This document shows, piece after piece, positions 35,801-44,383 of a DNA stretch of 64,000 nt. The stretch is taken from contig NZ_JAHRBL010000006.1 in the NCBI RefSeq assembly GCF_019693445.1, forward strand, positions 62,001 to 126,000, given 5' to 3'. Both the position numbers and the translations under genes were made by a program. The stretch is from Deinococcus aquaedulcis (GTDB lineage: Bacteria; Deinococcota; Deinococci; Deinococcales; Deinococcaceae). Position 1 is the first letter of the stretch, and each line of letters opens with the position of its first letter. Under the pieces are notes generated by a model, which saw only the letters and a list, made by a program, of their open reading frames with translations, had not been told where the DNA came from and ran no database searches.

Positions 35801-35950
35801 GCTGCGGCCCCTGCACCCGAAGCCCCTGCCCCGGCCGCCGAGGCCACCGAAGCCAGCGTGGCCCCCCAGCCTACCGCTGCTCCCCAGACTGACCCGGGCG
35901 ACACTACCGCCACCGGCCGCAAGAAATGGACACCCAAAAAGGGGAGCTGA
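32888..35950 (+). CDS. Membrane iron-sulfur oxidoreductase (EtfD / heterodisulfide-reductase-like) with repeated W-P-K tail
   Basis: A 1020-residue membrane electron carrier, by family a likely reductase passing electrons from ETF to menaquinone. Residues 1-260 hold five or six membrane helices (NarI-like). Two [4Fe-4S] motifs follow, CIQCNRCQDVCP (303-314) and CTTCGACMQVCP (375-386). Two CCG domains follow: GCAASYDPG with CPHCMNA (459-537), and DPCYLGRHNG, FCCGAGGAQFW, GCPFCKAM (581-676). Residues 715-1020 are a Pro/Ala-rich tail with seven R-K-x-W-x-P-K units. The start is TTG, fixed by AAGGAG 8 nt upstream. No ETF genes are in the window. Confidence 0.88.
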   Translation: MLPLIHQILFFVFALIAGGFGLWGFYRLYRRVARGAAASEARFDHPLQRLLYAIRASLTQERTFRRRTWVSVLHSFIFYGFVYYLLVNVVDGLEGYIPFHIYSKDSPLLAGYNLLADILSFLVLVGVISLVIRRLFLPSKRDFRFTEKTLLHPLLRANYILRDSLIVSGFITFHVGSRVLGNAAKMVEESRVLGGYDSFQPLSSALGRVLFGGASEQAIEGWRIAGYWGALGSILAFLAYFPFSKHIHIFMAPLNYALKRPVGSGVLPPMKGLAEAMEAEEPKLGVEKLEDLEWPRLLDAYACIQCNRCQDVCPANATGKALSPAALEINKRMELNVIAAHPSPFTLKPAPFEAGASTAHPLLEYAINEESVWACTTCGACMQVCPVQDEQMLDIVDIRRHQVMVAGEFPPQLQTAFRGMERASNPWGISRDKRMEWAEGLKVPTIDENPEPDVIYWVGCAASYDPGAQKVARAFVQLLDKAGVNYAVLGKKEACTGDSARRAGNEFLYQQLAEENVATLNQVAPKLIVATCPHCMNAIGHEYRQLGGDYRTIHHTEYLETLVAAGKLPMEQLAQNVTYHDPCYLGRHNGVYDAPRTLITKMAGEVLELERSRENSFCCGAGGAQFWKEEEEGRERVSDNRFREIQARLDSAKVASDEFEQTGKVVAVGCPFCKAMMNSTPEKQKRDDIVVKDVAELMLESVQRASGEFVSPAVVSDPAEVQADAAMTPNAALPMERTGEAPGTGAPEAVVGETSADTLNAQPGSPVQNPDTQPEPQAAAPTPAARKAWAPKAKADDVAPAPAAPAPNAYVAGAPARKAWAPKAKADDVSPAPVAASEPAEPSAPARKAWKPKAADDVNAAPVAPAPAAAEPATPAAEAPARKAWTPKAKADAAPTPAAAEPTPAAQSAAPVASDAAPATGERKKWAPKGGAAPSTPADPAAPEAQAAPVPSAPAEAAPGPERKKWAPKSAAAAPAPEAPAPAAEATEASVAPQPTAAPQTDPGDTTATGRKKWTPKKGS
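35237..35946 (+). repeat. Seven-copy RK(A/K)W(A/K/T)PK coding repeat
   Basis: Within the tail of the EtfD-like protein, R-K-[AK]-W-[AKT]-P-K recurs near residues 785, 816, 846, 881, 922, 962 and 1011, separated by 25-50 residues of Pro/Ala-rich, acidic linker. The first four copies are followed by K-A-K-A-D-D or similar. DNA between copies has diverged, so the peptide motif rather than the DNA is kept. Confidence 0.8.
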
Positions 35951-35977
35951 AGGCTGTTCCCCGCTGAACTTTCACCG

Positions 35978-36004
35978 CGCCGCCTGTCCGTATGACGGGC
36001 GGCG
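35978..36004 (+). terminator. Intrinsic terminator after the EtfD-like gene
   Basis: CGCCGCCTGTC and GACGGGCGGCG form an 11-bp stem with a 5-nt loop, 28 nt past the stop codon, followed by CCTCTTC. Confidence 0.6.
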
Positions 36005-36042
36005 CCTCTTCATCGTGAGGCTGCTCACGGTAAGATCAGCGA

Positions 36043-36888
<846 letters not shown>

Positions 36889-36949
36889 GGGCGCATGGTC
36901 AAGCGCAGGCAGGGGGCGGCACGTGCCGCCTCGCAGGAAAGAAGCAGAG

Positions 36950-36981
36950 GCCCGGCCCACGTTCAACACGAAGGGCCGGGC
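36950..36981 (+). promoter_or_regulatory. Strong hairpin immediately before a start codon
   Basis: A perfect 9-bp inverted repeat (GCCCGGCCC / GGGCCGGGC) with a 14-nt loop ends 4 nt before the ATG of the beta-lactamase-fold gene. It may be the degV terminator or may hinder ribosome access. Confidence 0.5.
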
Positions 36982-36985
36982 TGAG

Positions 36986-38176
36986 ATGAAGAGCACCAAC
37001 CCCTGGGCCGCGCCGCTGCTGGCCCTGCTGCTGCTGGCCCTGCTGCTGCTGGCCCTGCTGCTGCTGGGGTGCCGCCCGCCGCCCCCGGAAGGGCAGGTGC
37101 GCCTGGAACGGGCGCCGGCCCCCACCACCGTGCAGGTGGACCGTCAGGCTGTGGCCCGCGACCCGGACGGCTGCCTGGCCCACGCGCCCCCGGTGCCCAA
37201 GGTCCCGCCGCCCCCGCACCACCTGAGCGGGCGACTGGGGCTGTGGGTGGCCGAGGTGGACCCCCAGACCCTGCTGCCCCTGCGGGCAGTGGGCACCAAC
37301 CCCGACAGCGTGTTTCCGCTGGCCAGCACCTACAAACAGGCGGTGCTGTGGGCCACGCTGCGCGCGGTGGACCGGGGCGAGCTGCCGCCCACGGAGCGCT
37401 TTGCCGTCACGCGCGACAACCAGTCGCTGGGCGCCTACCCCTACGACGGCTCGAACGTGCGCACCCTGACCGAGCGCATGATTCGCAACAGCGACAACAC
37501 CGCCACCGACATCCTGCACCGCCGGGTGGGGCTGCAGGCCGTTCAGGACACGGCCGACGAACTGGGCCTGTGTGCCACCCGCCTGATTCTGCCCACCCGC
37601 GACTGGTGGGTGGCGCAGGCGGGGCTGTCGGCCACCTACAGCGGTACCCGGCGCTGGGCCGGGGCGCGCGGCGAGGATCGGCTGCGGCTGGCGACCCTGA
37701 TTGACCGCGACGCCCGCGTGTACCGCGCCGACTACTTGCAGCGGCGCCTGGACGATTATTTCGACCACCGCCACCGTCCCGAAGACGACCTGAAGGCCCT
37801 GAACATCAGCACGCCCTACGAGTTCGGCACGCTGGTGGCGCACGCCTTCCTGCGCTCCGGGCTGGGCCCCCGCACCCAGGCGTGGCAGCGCGAGGTCATG
37901 GCGATGGGCTACGGGCGCTCTGGCCTGAAACTCACCCATCAGGGCCGGGTGGCCTACGCGGCGGGCAAGGGCGGCAACGGCTGGCGCCTGCTGACCTACA
38001 GCGGCTACGTACGCACCAAGGCCGGGCAGCATCTGGTGTACGTGTTCATGCAGCACGGCGCCGATCAGACGTACACCATGCCAAACACCCGCCGCGCCTT
38101 TGCCTGGATTAACGCCGGGATAGACGCGGTGCTGCGGCAGCCAGCGGCCGGCGAGTCGCGCGCTGGCAAGCGGTAA
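36986..38176 (+). CDS. Class A beta-lactamase-fold serine hydrolase lipoprotein
   Basis: A 396-residue exported protein with the penicillin-binding/beta-lactamase fold. The lipoprotein signal is [17 protein letters not shown] and more leucines up to LLLLGC. Active-site motifs are LASTYKQAV (S-x-x-K, about residue 113), [12 protein letters not shown] (S-D-N, about 170) and [14 protein letters not shown] (K-G-G in place of K-T-G, about 330). No Glu166-type omega loop is obvious, so it may be a peptidase or esterase rather than a true beta-lactamase. Its signal peptide is encoded by a 15-bp tandem repeat. Confidence 0.82.
   Translation: MKSTNPWAAPLLALLLLALLLLALLLLGCRPPPPEGQVRLERAPAPTTVQVDRQAVARDPDGCLAHAPPVPKVPPPPHHLSGRLGLWVAEVDPQTLLPLRAVGTNPDSVFPLASTYKQAVLWATLRAVDRGELPPTERFAVTRDNQSLGAYPYDGSNVRTLTERMIRNSDNTATDILHRRVGLQAVQDTADELGLCATRLILPTRDWWVAQAGLSATYSGTRRWAGARGEDRLRLATLIDRDARVYRADYLQRRLDDYFDHRHRPEDDLKALNISTPYEFGTLVAHAFLRSGLGPRTQAWQREVMAMGYGRSGLKLTHQGRVAYAAGKGGNGWRLLTYSGYVRTKAGQHLVYVFMQHGADQTYTMPNTRRAFAWINAGIDAVLRQPAAGESRAGKR
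37016..37067 (+). repeat. 15-bp tandem repeat in the signal-peptide core
   Basis: CTGCTGGCCCTGCTG is present three times without mismatch, plus a partial fourth copy. It encodes LLALL repeats, so copy-number change would alter signal length by five residues without shifting the frame. Confidence 0.85.
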
Positions 38177-38273
38177 ACGCGGCGTTGTGCCGAGGCTGGT
38201 GGCAAGGGGCTGATTCTCCTTACCTCTGCTGTCAGTTGTGGACTGGTCTCTGTGCACGGCGCGAACAAACCAA

Positions 38274-38312
38274 GAGCGGCGTGGAGGTAGGCTGAGTGCC
38301 TCCGCGCCGCTC
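38274..38312. terminator. Bidirectional terminator
   Basis: GAGCGGCG-T-GGAGG and CCTCC-G-CGCCGCTC form a long GC stem with an 11-nt loop between two convergent genes. On the minus strand it is followed by TTGGTTTGTT, which suits the nrnA message. Confidence 0.75.
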
Positions 38313-38329
38313 CCGCTTGATCGGTGCTG

Positions 38330-39331
38330 TCAGGTGCCCTGAGCTTCTTCGTCGGCGCGGGCCAGTTCGGCGGCCACGGCGGCGTCCAGCTGGCCCCGGG
38401 CTTCTTCATAGGGCAGGTTCAAAGTCGCGCCGGCGGCCGGGACATGGCCGCCGCCACCCAGGGCCACGGCGATGTTCTGGGCGCTCAGGCCCCCGCGCGA
38501 GCGCAACGATACCTTGATGCGCTCGCCGTAGTCCTTGATCATCACAGCCAGTTCGGCGCCCTCGGCGTTGCGCAGGGTGCCCACGTAGTTTTCCACGTCG
38601 TCCCAGGCGGCCCCAGCGCGCGTCAGCATTTCCTCGGTCACGCGGGCCAGCACCACCCGGCCGCCGTGCAGGAATTCCAGAGTGCCCAGCACCTCGCGCA
38701 GCAACGTGTAGTAGGTGCGCGGGTTGCGCCCCAGCTGGTCGCTCAGCCAGCCCAGGCGGGCGCCAGCCGCTCGCAGCCGCGCGGCGCACTCGAAGGTTTC
38801 CGGGGTCACGCTGTCAAAGCGGAAGCTGCCGGTGTCCGTGACCAGCCCCAGCATCAGCGGTGTGGCCACTTCGGGGGTCAGGGGGGCATTCATGGCGCCC
38901 AGCAGGTCGGCCACCATCATGGCGGCGGCGGGAATGGCCGGCTCCACCACGCCTGCCGTGGCCCGGCGGGCATTGGTGCCGTGGTGGTCCACGTTCACCA
39001 CTGGCCCCGTGAACACGCTCAGGTCGGCGCCGGCCACCCGGGCCGGGTCGTTGTTGTCCACATCCAGCACGGCGGCCAGGGTGCCAGCAGGCCACTCGGT
39101 CAGGGGCTCCGCCAGTTCGCCGGGCCCGGGTAAAAAGGCCAGGTAGCGCGGCACGGTCATGGGGGCCAGCACCTCGCGTCCCAGTGCTCGCAGTGCCCGG
39201 GTCAGGCCCAGCACACTGCCCAGGGCGTCACCGTCAGGGTTTTCGTGTGACAGCACCACAATGGGCCCCGGGTGCGCGAGGAGCACGCGGGCCACGGCCT
39301 GTAACTGGTCTTGATAGGAAAGGCCACTCAT
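38330..39331 (-). CDS. nrnA: DHH/DHHA1 phosphoesterase (NrnA: nanoRNase / pAp phosphatase)
   Basis: Degrades 2-5-nt RNA and dephosphorylates 3'-phosphoadenosine 5'-phosphate, linking RNA turnover and sulfate assimilation. The 333-residue protein has the DHH metal motifs LSHENPDGDALGS (about residues 26-38), VLDVDNND (about 88-95), VNVDHHGTN (about 112-120) and DTGSFRF, and the DHHA1 motif ALGGGGHVPAAGATL (about 289-303). ATG 39331 is supported by TATAGT 7 nt upstream, which makes the longer GTG frame unlikely. Also related to Deinococcus RecJ-like enzymes, but the size fits NrnA. Confidence 0.88.
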   Translation of the reverse strand: MSGLSYQDQLQAVARVLLAHPGPIVVLSHENPDGDALGSVLGLTRALRALGREVLAPMTVPRYLAFLPGPGELAEPLTEWPAGTLAAVLDVDNNDPARVAGADLSVFTGPVVNVDHHGTNARRATAGVVEPAIPAAAMMVADLLGAMNAPLTPEVATPLMLGLVTDTGSFRFDSVTPETFECAARLRAAGARLGWLSDQLGRNPRTYYTLLREVLGTLEFLHGGRVVLARVTEEMLTRAGAAWDDVENYVGTLRNAEGAELAVMIKDYGERIKVSLRSRGGLSAQNIAVALGGGGHVPAAGATLNLPYEEARGQLDAAVAAELARADEEAQGT

Positions 39332-39531
39332 TGCCTTCACTATAGGCAGTTGCGCCCCGCTGCCCCGCTTCCCGCCGCCTGCGGAAGACGGAGGATGCCC
39401 TCTTCAGGCCCGCTGCGGCGGGGCCTCGCTGGGCCAGGGCTCATCTGGGGTGGCGCCGCCCAGCCGCCTCGGTCGCTGCTCTGGGCCGAAATGTGAGGGG
39501 TCTGTGACAAGCGCGCCGTATGCTGAACACC

Positions 39532-40194
39532 GTGCTCTCCCGCCTGAATCTCGCCGCCCTGACCGATGAGGAACTGCAGGCCCTGGTCGGCCAGGAGCAG
39601 GCGGTGGCCCTGCTGCCCGAGATCAGCGCCGCGCGGCTGGTCGAGCGGGCGGTGCCGGGCCCCGGCGTGAGTGCCCTGCTGACCGCCGAGCCCCTCCCCG
39701 AGCGCCCCTGGGGCGCCAGCCCGGAGGAATCGCGCGCCCTGGCCGCCCTGCACGCCGACTTTCTGGCGGCGCAGGCCACCGCGCACGGCACCTTTTACCT
39801 GCCCACCGTCAACGAGGTGCGCCACCTGCGCTCCTACACCCTGGAACCGGACACCGCAGCGGCGCTGCGCTGGAGCGAAACGCCCGAGAGTGTGGGCGCT
39901 GGCTGGCCCTTCGTGCAACTGCTGACGTGGCTGCGGGACCGTGCCAGTGGGCTGGCCTGCGTGCTGACCACCAGCGCCCCGCATCCCCTGTCGCCGTCGC
40001 CAGGGGCCGAGGTGGATGTGCACCGCCACCCCGGCGCGGGCGTGGCCGACCTGCTGACCCTGCACCGCCAGTACGTGCTGCGGCACGGCCGGGGCCAGAA
40101 GCTGGCGCCCGACGGCGACTGGCTGCGTCCCTGGCAGGCCCTGCACGCCCTGAATCTGGGGGCCTGGGAGCGGCGGGGGCTGCTGCTCGCCTGA
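39532..40194 (+). CDS. Hypothetical protein
   Basis: I do not recognise this 220-residue soluble protein. It has an N-terminal helical part, LSRLNLAALTDEELQALVGQ, a central segment HGTFYLPTVNEVRHLRSYTL and a C-terminal part with VDVHRHPGAGVADLLTLHRQ. The GTG at 39532 is preferred over ATG 39520 because TATGCT ends 7 nt before it and overlaps the ATG, the usual leaderless spacing here. No signal or membrane segment. Confidence 0.65.
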   Translation: MLSRLNLAALTDEELQALVGQEQAVALLPEISAARLVERAVPGPGVSALLTAEPLPERPWGASPEESRALAALHADFLAAQATAHGTFYLPTVNEVRHLRSYTLEPDTAAALRWSETPESVGAGWPFVQLLTWLRDRASGLACVLTTSAPHPLSPSPGAEVDVHRHPGAGVADLLTLHRQYVLRHGRGQKLAPDGDWLRPWQALHALNLGAWERRGLLLA

Positions 40195-40403
40195 AGGAAC
40201 CGGGACGGGACGCCTCTGATGCCAAAGCGGAGTGAGGAGAGCGAAGGGCTGCTGTTTCATCGCCGGAATCCTGTCTTCCCTCGTGTTCGGTCTGGAATGC
40301 CGCTCTGCGAGTTCGCTCACCCCACGCCTGCGGCCCACCTGAATGCTCCCGCTGTGCAGGCAGCGCGCCGGGGCCTGCGGGGCCGTTGCGCCACAATCGG
40401 CGG

Positions 40404-41021
40404 ATGAGTGCTTCTCTTCCGGCCCGCCACGTCGCCTTCGACTGGGGCGGCGTGTTCACCATTGGCACCTTTGATGGCCGCAGCACCCAGAACGTGGCCG
40501 AGCGCGGGGGTGTGCCTGTGGAACGCGTGCGCGACAGCTATTTCCGCCATGTGCGGCAGCTGGAGGTGGGCGCCTGGACCCTGCCGCAGTTCTGGGCGGT
40601 GCTGCGGGAAGAAACCGGCCTGACGCTGTCCTACGAGGACTTCGAGCCGCTGTACCTGGGCAGCATTCACGACAACGCGCCCATGTACGCCACACTGGCC
40701 GCGCTGCCCCGGACCGTGCGTGTGGGCCTGCTGAGCAACAATTACCCCGTGGTGAGCGACCACCTGCGCCGGGATCCCCGCTTTGGCCGCTTTGACGCCC
40801 TGGTGTTCAGCAACGAACTGGGCCACAAGAAACCCGCCCCCGAGGCCTTTGCCGCGCTGGAACAGGCCATGGGCGTGCCCGCCGCGCAGGTGGCCTTTGT
40901 GGACGACGTGCAAGAAAACATTGACGCGGCGGTGGCCGCCGGCTTTCACGGCCTGCTGTACCACCACGACCACCACGCGGCCTTTGAAGCGGCCCTGGCG
41001 GCGTGGTTGCGCGGCGAATAG
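40404..41021 (+). CDS. HAD-superfamily hydrolase (subfamily IA)
   Basis: A 205-residue HAD phosphatase. Motif I is AFDWGGVFT, with the nucleophile Asp but Gly-Gly in place of the second Asp, as in YihX-type sugar phosphatases. Motif II is GLLSNNYPV, motif III lysine is in [10 protein letters not shown], and motif IV is FVDDVQENI. The cap is helical (about residues 20-90). CACAAT lies 6 nt before ATG 40404. Substrate unknown; a sugar phosphate is likely. Confidence 0.85.
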   Translation: MSASLPARHVAFDWGGVFTIGTFDGRSTQNVAERGGVPVERVRDSYFRHVRQLEVGAWTLPQFWAVLREETGLTLSYEDFEPLYLGSIHDNAPMYATLAALPRTVRVGLLSNNYPVVSDHLRRDPRFGRFDALVFSNELGHKKPAPEAFAALEQAMGVPAAQVAFVDDVQENIDAAVAAGFHGLLYHHDHHAAFEAALAAWLRGE

Positions 41022-41037
41022 GGAAGGGGTGTGGCCC

Positions 41038-41067
41038 AGGGCGTCCAGTGGGGCGCCCTCTTTTTTT
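41038..41067 (+). terminator. Intrinsic terminator after the HAD gene
   Basis: AGGGCG and CGCCCT pair around a 10-nt loop, followed after one C by seven T residues. Confidence 0.75.
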
Positions 41068-41073
41068 GCCCTG

Positions 41074-41125
41074 GGTGGTGTACCTCTCGCGGTGGTGTAC
41101 TTCGCGCGGGTGTGGGTACACCACC
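41074..41125. promoter_or_regulatory. Repeated GGTGGTGTAC operator-like array upstream of aceA
   Basis: GGTGGTGTAC occurs at 41074-41083 and 41091-41100, 17 bp apart, and its inverse GTACACCACC at 41116-41125. Direct spacing of 17 bp plus the palindrome suggests dimer binding by a regulator. It lies about 135 bp before the aceA start, directly after the HAD terminator. Confidence 0.6.
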
Positions 41126-41257
41126 CCAGCCGCCGGGGCCGGGCAGGCACAATGCCCCTACAGCAATACCCCGCCCACTTCCGGGCAAGCCGCCATTCCC
41201 CTGGTCCACGTCTCTGTGAGGCGTGGCACCGTCCCCCACACCTTGCGGAGGCCTCCC

Positions 41258-42586
41258 ATGACCACCAATCCATCCGTTCCCAACCCGCGTACGCCCGCTG
41301 AAATTCTCGAAAAGACCTGGCAGACCGAGGAGCGCTGGCAGGGCATCAAGCGCAACTACACGGCTGAGGACGTGGTGAAATTGCGCGGCAGCCTGCCCAT
41401 TGAGCACACGCTGGCCAAGCACGGCGCCCAGAAGCTGTGGCGGTCCATGAAAGAAGAGCCCTTCGTGAACGCGCTGGGCGCCCTGACCGGCAACCAGGCC
41501 ATGCAGCAGGTGAAAGCGGGCCTGAAAGCCATTTACCTGTCCGGGTGGCAGGTGGCGGGCGATGCCAACAACGCCGGGCAGATGTACCCCGACCAGAGCC
41601 TGTACCCGGCCTCCAGCGTGCCGGATGTGGTGAAGCGCATCAACAACACCTTAAGGCGTGCCGACCAGATTCAGCACAGCGAAGGCAAGAGCGACATTGA
41701 TTTCTTCGTGCCCATCGTGGCCGACGCCGAAGCGGGCTTTGGCGGGCCCCTGAACGCCTTTGAGCTGATGAAGGCCATGATCGAGGCGGGGGCAGCGGGC
41801 GTGCATTTCGAGGATCAGCTCGCCAGCGAGAAGAAGTGCGGGCATCTGGGCGGCAAGGTGCTGGTCCCCACCAGCCAGTTCATCCGCACGCTGAACGCCG
41901 CGCGCCTCGCCGCCGATGTGAGCGGCGTGCCCACCGTGCTGATCGCCCGCACCGACGCCGACGCCGCCAACCTGCTGACCAGCGACGTTGACGACAATGA
42001 CAAGCCCTTCTGCACCGGCGAGCGCACCCCGGAAGGCTTCTACTACGTCAAGCCCGGGATTGAGCAGGCCATTGCCCGCGCCCTGGCCTACGCCCCCTAC
42101 GCCGACGTGATCTGGTGCGAAACCAGCGTGCCCAATCTGGAGGACGCCCGCAGGTTCGCCGAAGCGGTGCACGCCCAGTTCCCCGGCAAGCTGCTGGCCT
42201 ACAACTGCTCGCCCAGCTTCAACTGGAAAAAGAACCTGGACGACGAGACCATTGCCAAGTTCCAGGTGGAACTGGGCAAGCTGGGGTACAAGTTCCAGTT
42301 CATCACCCTGGCGGGGTTCCACTCGCTGAACATGAGCATGTTCGATCTCGCCTACGGCTACGCCCGCACCCAGATGAGCGCCTTCGTGGAGCTGCAGGAG
42401 CGCGAATTCGCGGCCCAGGAGCGCGGGTTTACAGCAGTCAAGCACCAGCGCGAGGTGGGCACCGGTTACTTTGACCTGGTGGCGCAGGCGGCCGGCGGCG
42501 GCCAGAGCAGCACCACCGCCCTGGCCGGCAGCACTGAGGCCCAGCAGTTCGGTAAAGAAAAGGAGCTGGTTGGCGCCCACGACTGA
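41258..42586 (+). CDS. aceA: Isocitrate lyase
   Basis: Splits isocitrate to succinate and glyoxylate in the glyoxylate shunt. The 442-residue protein carries the catalytic loop [17 protein letters not shown] (K-K-C-G-H, about residues 190-206), the metal-site segment [34 protein letters not shown] and [16 protein letters not shown] 41258 follows GCGGAGG at normal spacing; the frame extends upstream but without family similarity. Malate synthase is not in the window. A repeated operator-like array upstream suggests carbon-source control. Confidence 0.95.
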   Translation: MTTNPSVPNPRTPAEILEKTWQTEERWQGIKRNYTAEDVVKLRGSLPIEHTLAKHGAQKLWRSMKEEPFVNALGALTGNQAMQQVKAGLKAIYLSGWQVAGDANNAGQMYPDQSLYPASSVPDVVKRINNTLRRADQIQHSEGKSDIDFFVPIVADAEAGFGGPLNAFELMKAMIEAGAAGVHFEDQLASEKKCGHLGGKVLVPTSQFIRTLNAARLAADVSGVPTVLIARTDADAANLLTSDVDDNDKPFCTGERTPEGFYYVKPGIEQAIARALAYAPYADVIWCETSVPNLEDARRFAEAVHAQFPGKLLAYNCSPSFNWKKNLDDETIAKFQVELGKLGYKFQFITLAGFHSLNMSMFDLAYGYARTQMSAFVELQEREFAAQERGFTAVKHQREVGTGYFDLVAQAAGGGQSSTTALAGSTEAQQFGKEKELVGAHD

Positions 42587-42611
42587 AGAACAATCATCCA
42601 TGTCCGCCGCT

Positions 42612-42634
42612 GGGGTGCCTGTACAGGGCACCCC
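42612..42634 (+). terminator. Hairpin after aceA
   Basis: GGGGTGCC and GGCACCCC pair around TGTACAG, 25 nt past the stop codon. No T tract follows, so it may stabilise or weakly terminate the message. Confidence 0.5.
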
Positions 42635-42843
42635 GGTTGCGTGCTGGGGACTGGGTTGGTGCGGCCAGGGGAGAGGGGTGCGGGTTTCTCTTCAGTGGTC
42701 GCCGCGCCAAGGCTCCGGCTCTCCAGGCAGGCAAGGTGTGCCCTTTTCCCCGTCACTGCCAGGGCCGCCGCTGTAGGGTGATGGGGCCAGGACGCCGGGG
42801 GCCACCCGCCCTGTCTGTCCGCGTCCTGCACAGGAGAGATGCG

Positions 42844-43908
42844 ATGACGACCCACTTCCTTTCCGCTGCCCTGCTCGGTCTAACGCTTCTGCTGGGCGCC
42901 TGCACGTCCCCCACCGCCGCGCCGCCCTTGTCCCCACCTGTGGCTGCTCCCGCAGCAGACACGCCAGCGGCGCCGGCCCCCACTGCCGGGCGGGTGCTCA
43001 CCGTGGGCCCTGGCAAGACCTACGCCACCATCCGCGCCGCTGTGGCTGTCTCCCGCGACGGCGATACGGTCCGCGTGGACCCCGGCACCTACACCAACGA
43101 CTTTTTCGAGGTGAACACCCGCATCACCATCGAGAGCACCAGTGGGCTGGCGCGGCTGGTGGCGACCGTTTCCCCGCCCAACGGCAAGGCCATCATCACC
43201 ACCAACACCGACGTGACTCTGCGCGGCCTAGAGCTGACAGGGGCAAAAGTGGCCGACCGCAACGGCGCGGGCGTGCGCTATCAGGGCGGGCACCTTGTCA
43301 TTGAGGACAGTTACCTGCACGGCAACGAAAACGGGCTGCTGGCCAACAATGCGCCGCTGGGCAGCATCCGTATTCTCCGCTCGGAGTTCGCCCGCAATGG
43401 CCTGGGCGACCCGGGGCAAACCCATAACCTCTACGTGGGCGAGGTGGGCCAGCTGACCTTTGACCGCAGCTACTCCCACAGCGCCGCCGTGGGCCATGAA
43501 TTCAAGAGCCGGGCGCGCAGCACCACCATTACGAACAGCCGCCTGTTCGACCTGCAGGGCACGGCCAGCTACAGCATTGACGTGCCCAACGGCGGCACCC
43601 TCACCGTGACCGGGAATGTCATTGAGCAGGGTGCCCAAAGCCAGAACTCTGCGATCCTTACCTACGGCACCGAAGGCCTGCTGCGCGAAGGCCGTACGGT
43701 GAACATCTCAAACAACGTGGTGGTCAACCGCCGTGCCACCGCCCTGGGCCTGTTGAACCCGGGCAAGGTGCCCATGACGATCACCAACAACACGCTGTAT
43801 GGCCTGAGCGTGTCGCAGTTTCTGAACGGCACCTCGGGCACCGTGTCGGGCAATGTGGTCACCACGACAGCGCCGGTGCTGGACACCTCGCACCCGTTCA
43901 CGCGGTAA
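42844..43908 (+). CDS. Right-handed parallel beta-helix lipoprotein
   Basis: A 354-residue lipoprotein. The signal MTTHFLSAALLGLTLLLGAC has lipobox LGAC at residue 20, followed by a Pro/Ala-rich linker to about residue 50. The rest is a parallel beta-helix with PbH1-type coils: YATIRAAVAVSRDGDTVRVD, VTLRGLELTGAKVADRNGAG, IEDSYLHGNENGLLANNAPL and ITNNTLYGLSVSQ. Such proteins bind or cleave polysaccharides at the cell surface; no catalytic set is clear. GGAGAG lies 6 nt before the ATG. Confidence 0.8.
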   Translation: MTTHFLSAALLGLTLLLGACTSPTAAPPLSPPVAAPAADTPAAPAPTAGRVLTVGPGKTYATIRAAVAVSRDGDTVRVDPGTYTNDFFEVNTRITIESTSGLARLVATVSPPNGKAIITTNTDVTLRGLELTGAKVADRNGAGVRYQGGHLVIEDSYLHGNENGLLANNAPLGSIRILRSEFARNGLGDPGQTHNLYVGEVGQLTFDRSYSHSAAVGHEFKSRARSTTITNSRLFDLQGTASYSIDVPNGGTLTVTGNVIEQGAQSQNSAILTYGTEGLLREGRTVNISNNVVVNRRATALGLLNPGKVPMTITNNTLYGLSVSQFLNGTSGTVSGNVVTTTAPVLDTSHPFTR

Positions 43909-44383
43909 AGCGGGTTGGTCGGAGCTGGGCCGCTGCAAGAGAGGTGCGGCTTCGGGATTCCTCAAGCCTGGGCAAGGGTCGGAGGCCTCCCGTGAGGTTG
44001 CCGGCCTACTTGCCCACTCACGTGCCTAACTTGGTTCAGAGCGGAACTCAGGACAGTTGAGGGGGTATTCCCTCAACTGTCCTGAGGCGAACGAAGTGAG
44101 TGTCCGAAAAAGACAGTGGCACAAGTGGAATTGAGGGGCCAAGAAGCGGCCCCTCAATGGAACTGGCAACCGCTGTTAGAACGGGGTGGCGCCCAGTTTG
44201 TGCCGAAAGAATCGTTTTTGCCCACGAGAAGGTTGGCCCCCTGTTGTACGGAACGCCTCTGATTTCAGAGCAGAGAAAACCGCAGGGGGCTTTTCTATCG
44301 CTGTCATCACGTCTTTCTCGTATCCGCGCTGCGCGTCCGCTCCCCCCTCGCCTTCAGGTCACCTGAGGTCCGTTTTGCAACTC
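43909..44383. other. Gene-free stretch holding structured repeat copy A
   Basis: No gene is supported. The structured element at 44047-44177 occupies the middle. The palindrome CTTCAGGTCACCTGAGG lies at about 44353-44369, just beyond the stop of the minus-strand GGDEF gene. Confidence 0.55.
44047..44177 (+). repeat. Structured repeat element, copy A
   Basis: About 131 bp. Stem 1: 17 perfect base pairs, 44047-44063 with 44070-44086, 6-nt loop. A linker (GAACGAAGTGAGT and neighbours) follows. Stem 2: GACAGTGG (44112-44119) with CCGCTGTT (44170-44177). Stem 3 inside it: TTGAGGGGCC (44131-44140) with GGCCCCTCAA (44148-44157). Copy B at 46538 has the same layout and linker, but its stem 1 differs in sequence while staying paired. 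Confidence 0.7.

Noticed and set aside
41003..41257. Upstream extension of isocitrate lyase by 85 codons
   Set aside because: The extension crosses the HAD terminator and operator array and lacks family similarity; ATG 41258 has a good ribosome site.
42612..42634. Riboswitch after aceA
   Set aside because: It is only a simple hairpin downstream of the gene, without the complexity of a sensor RNA.
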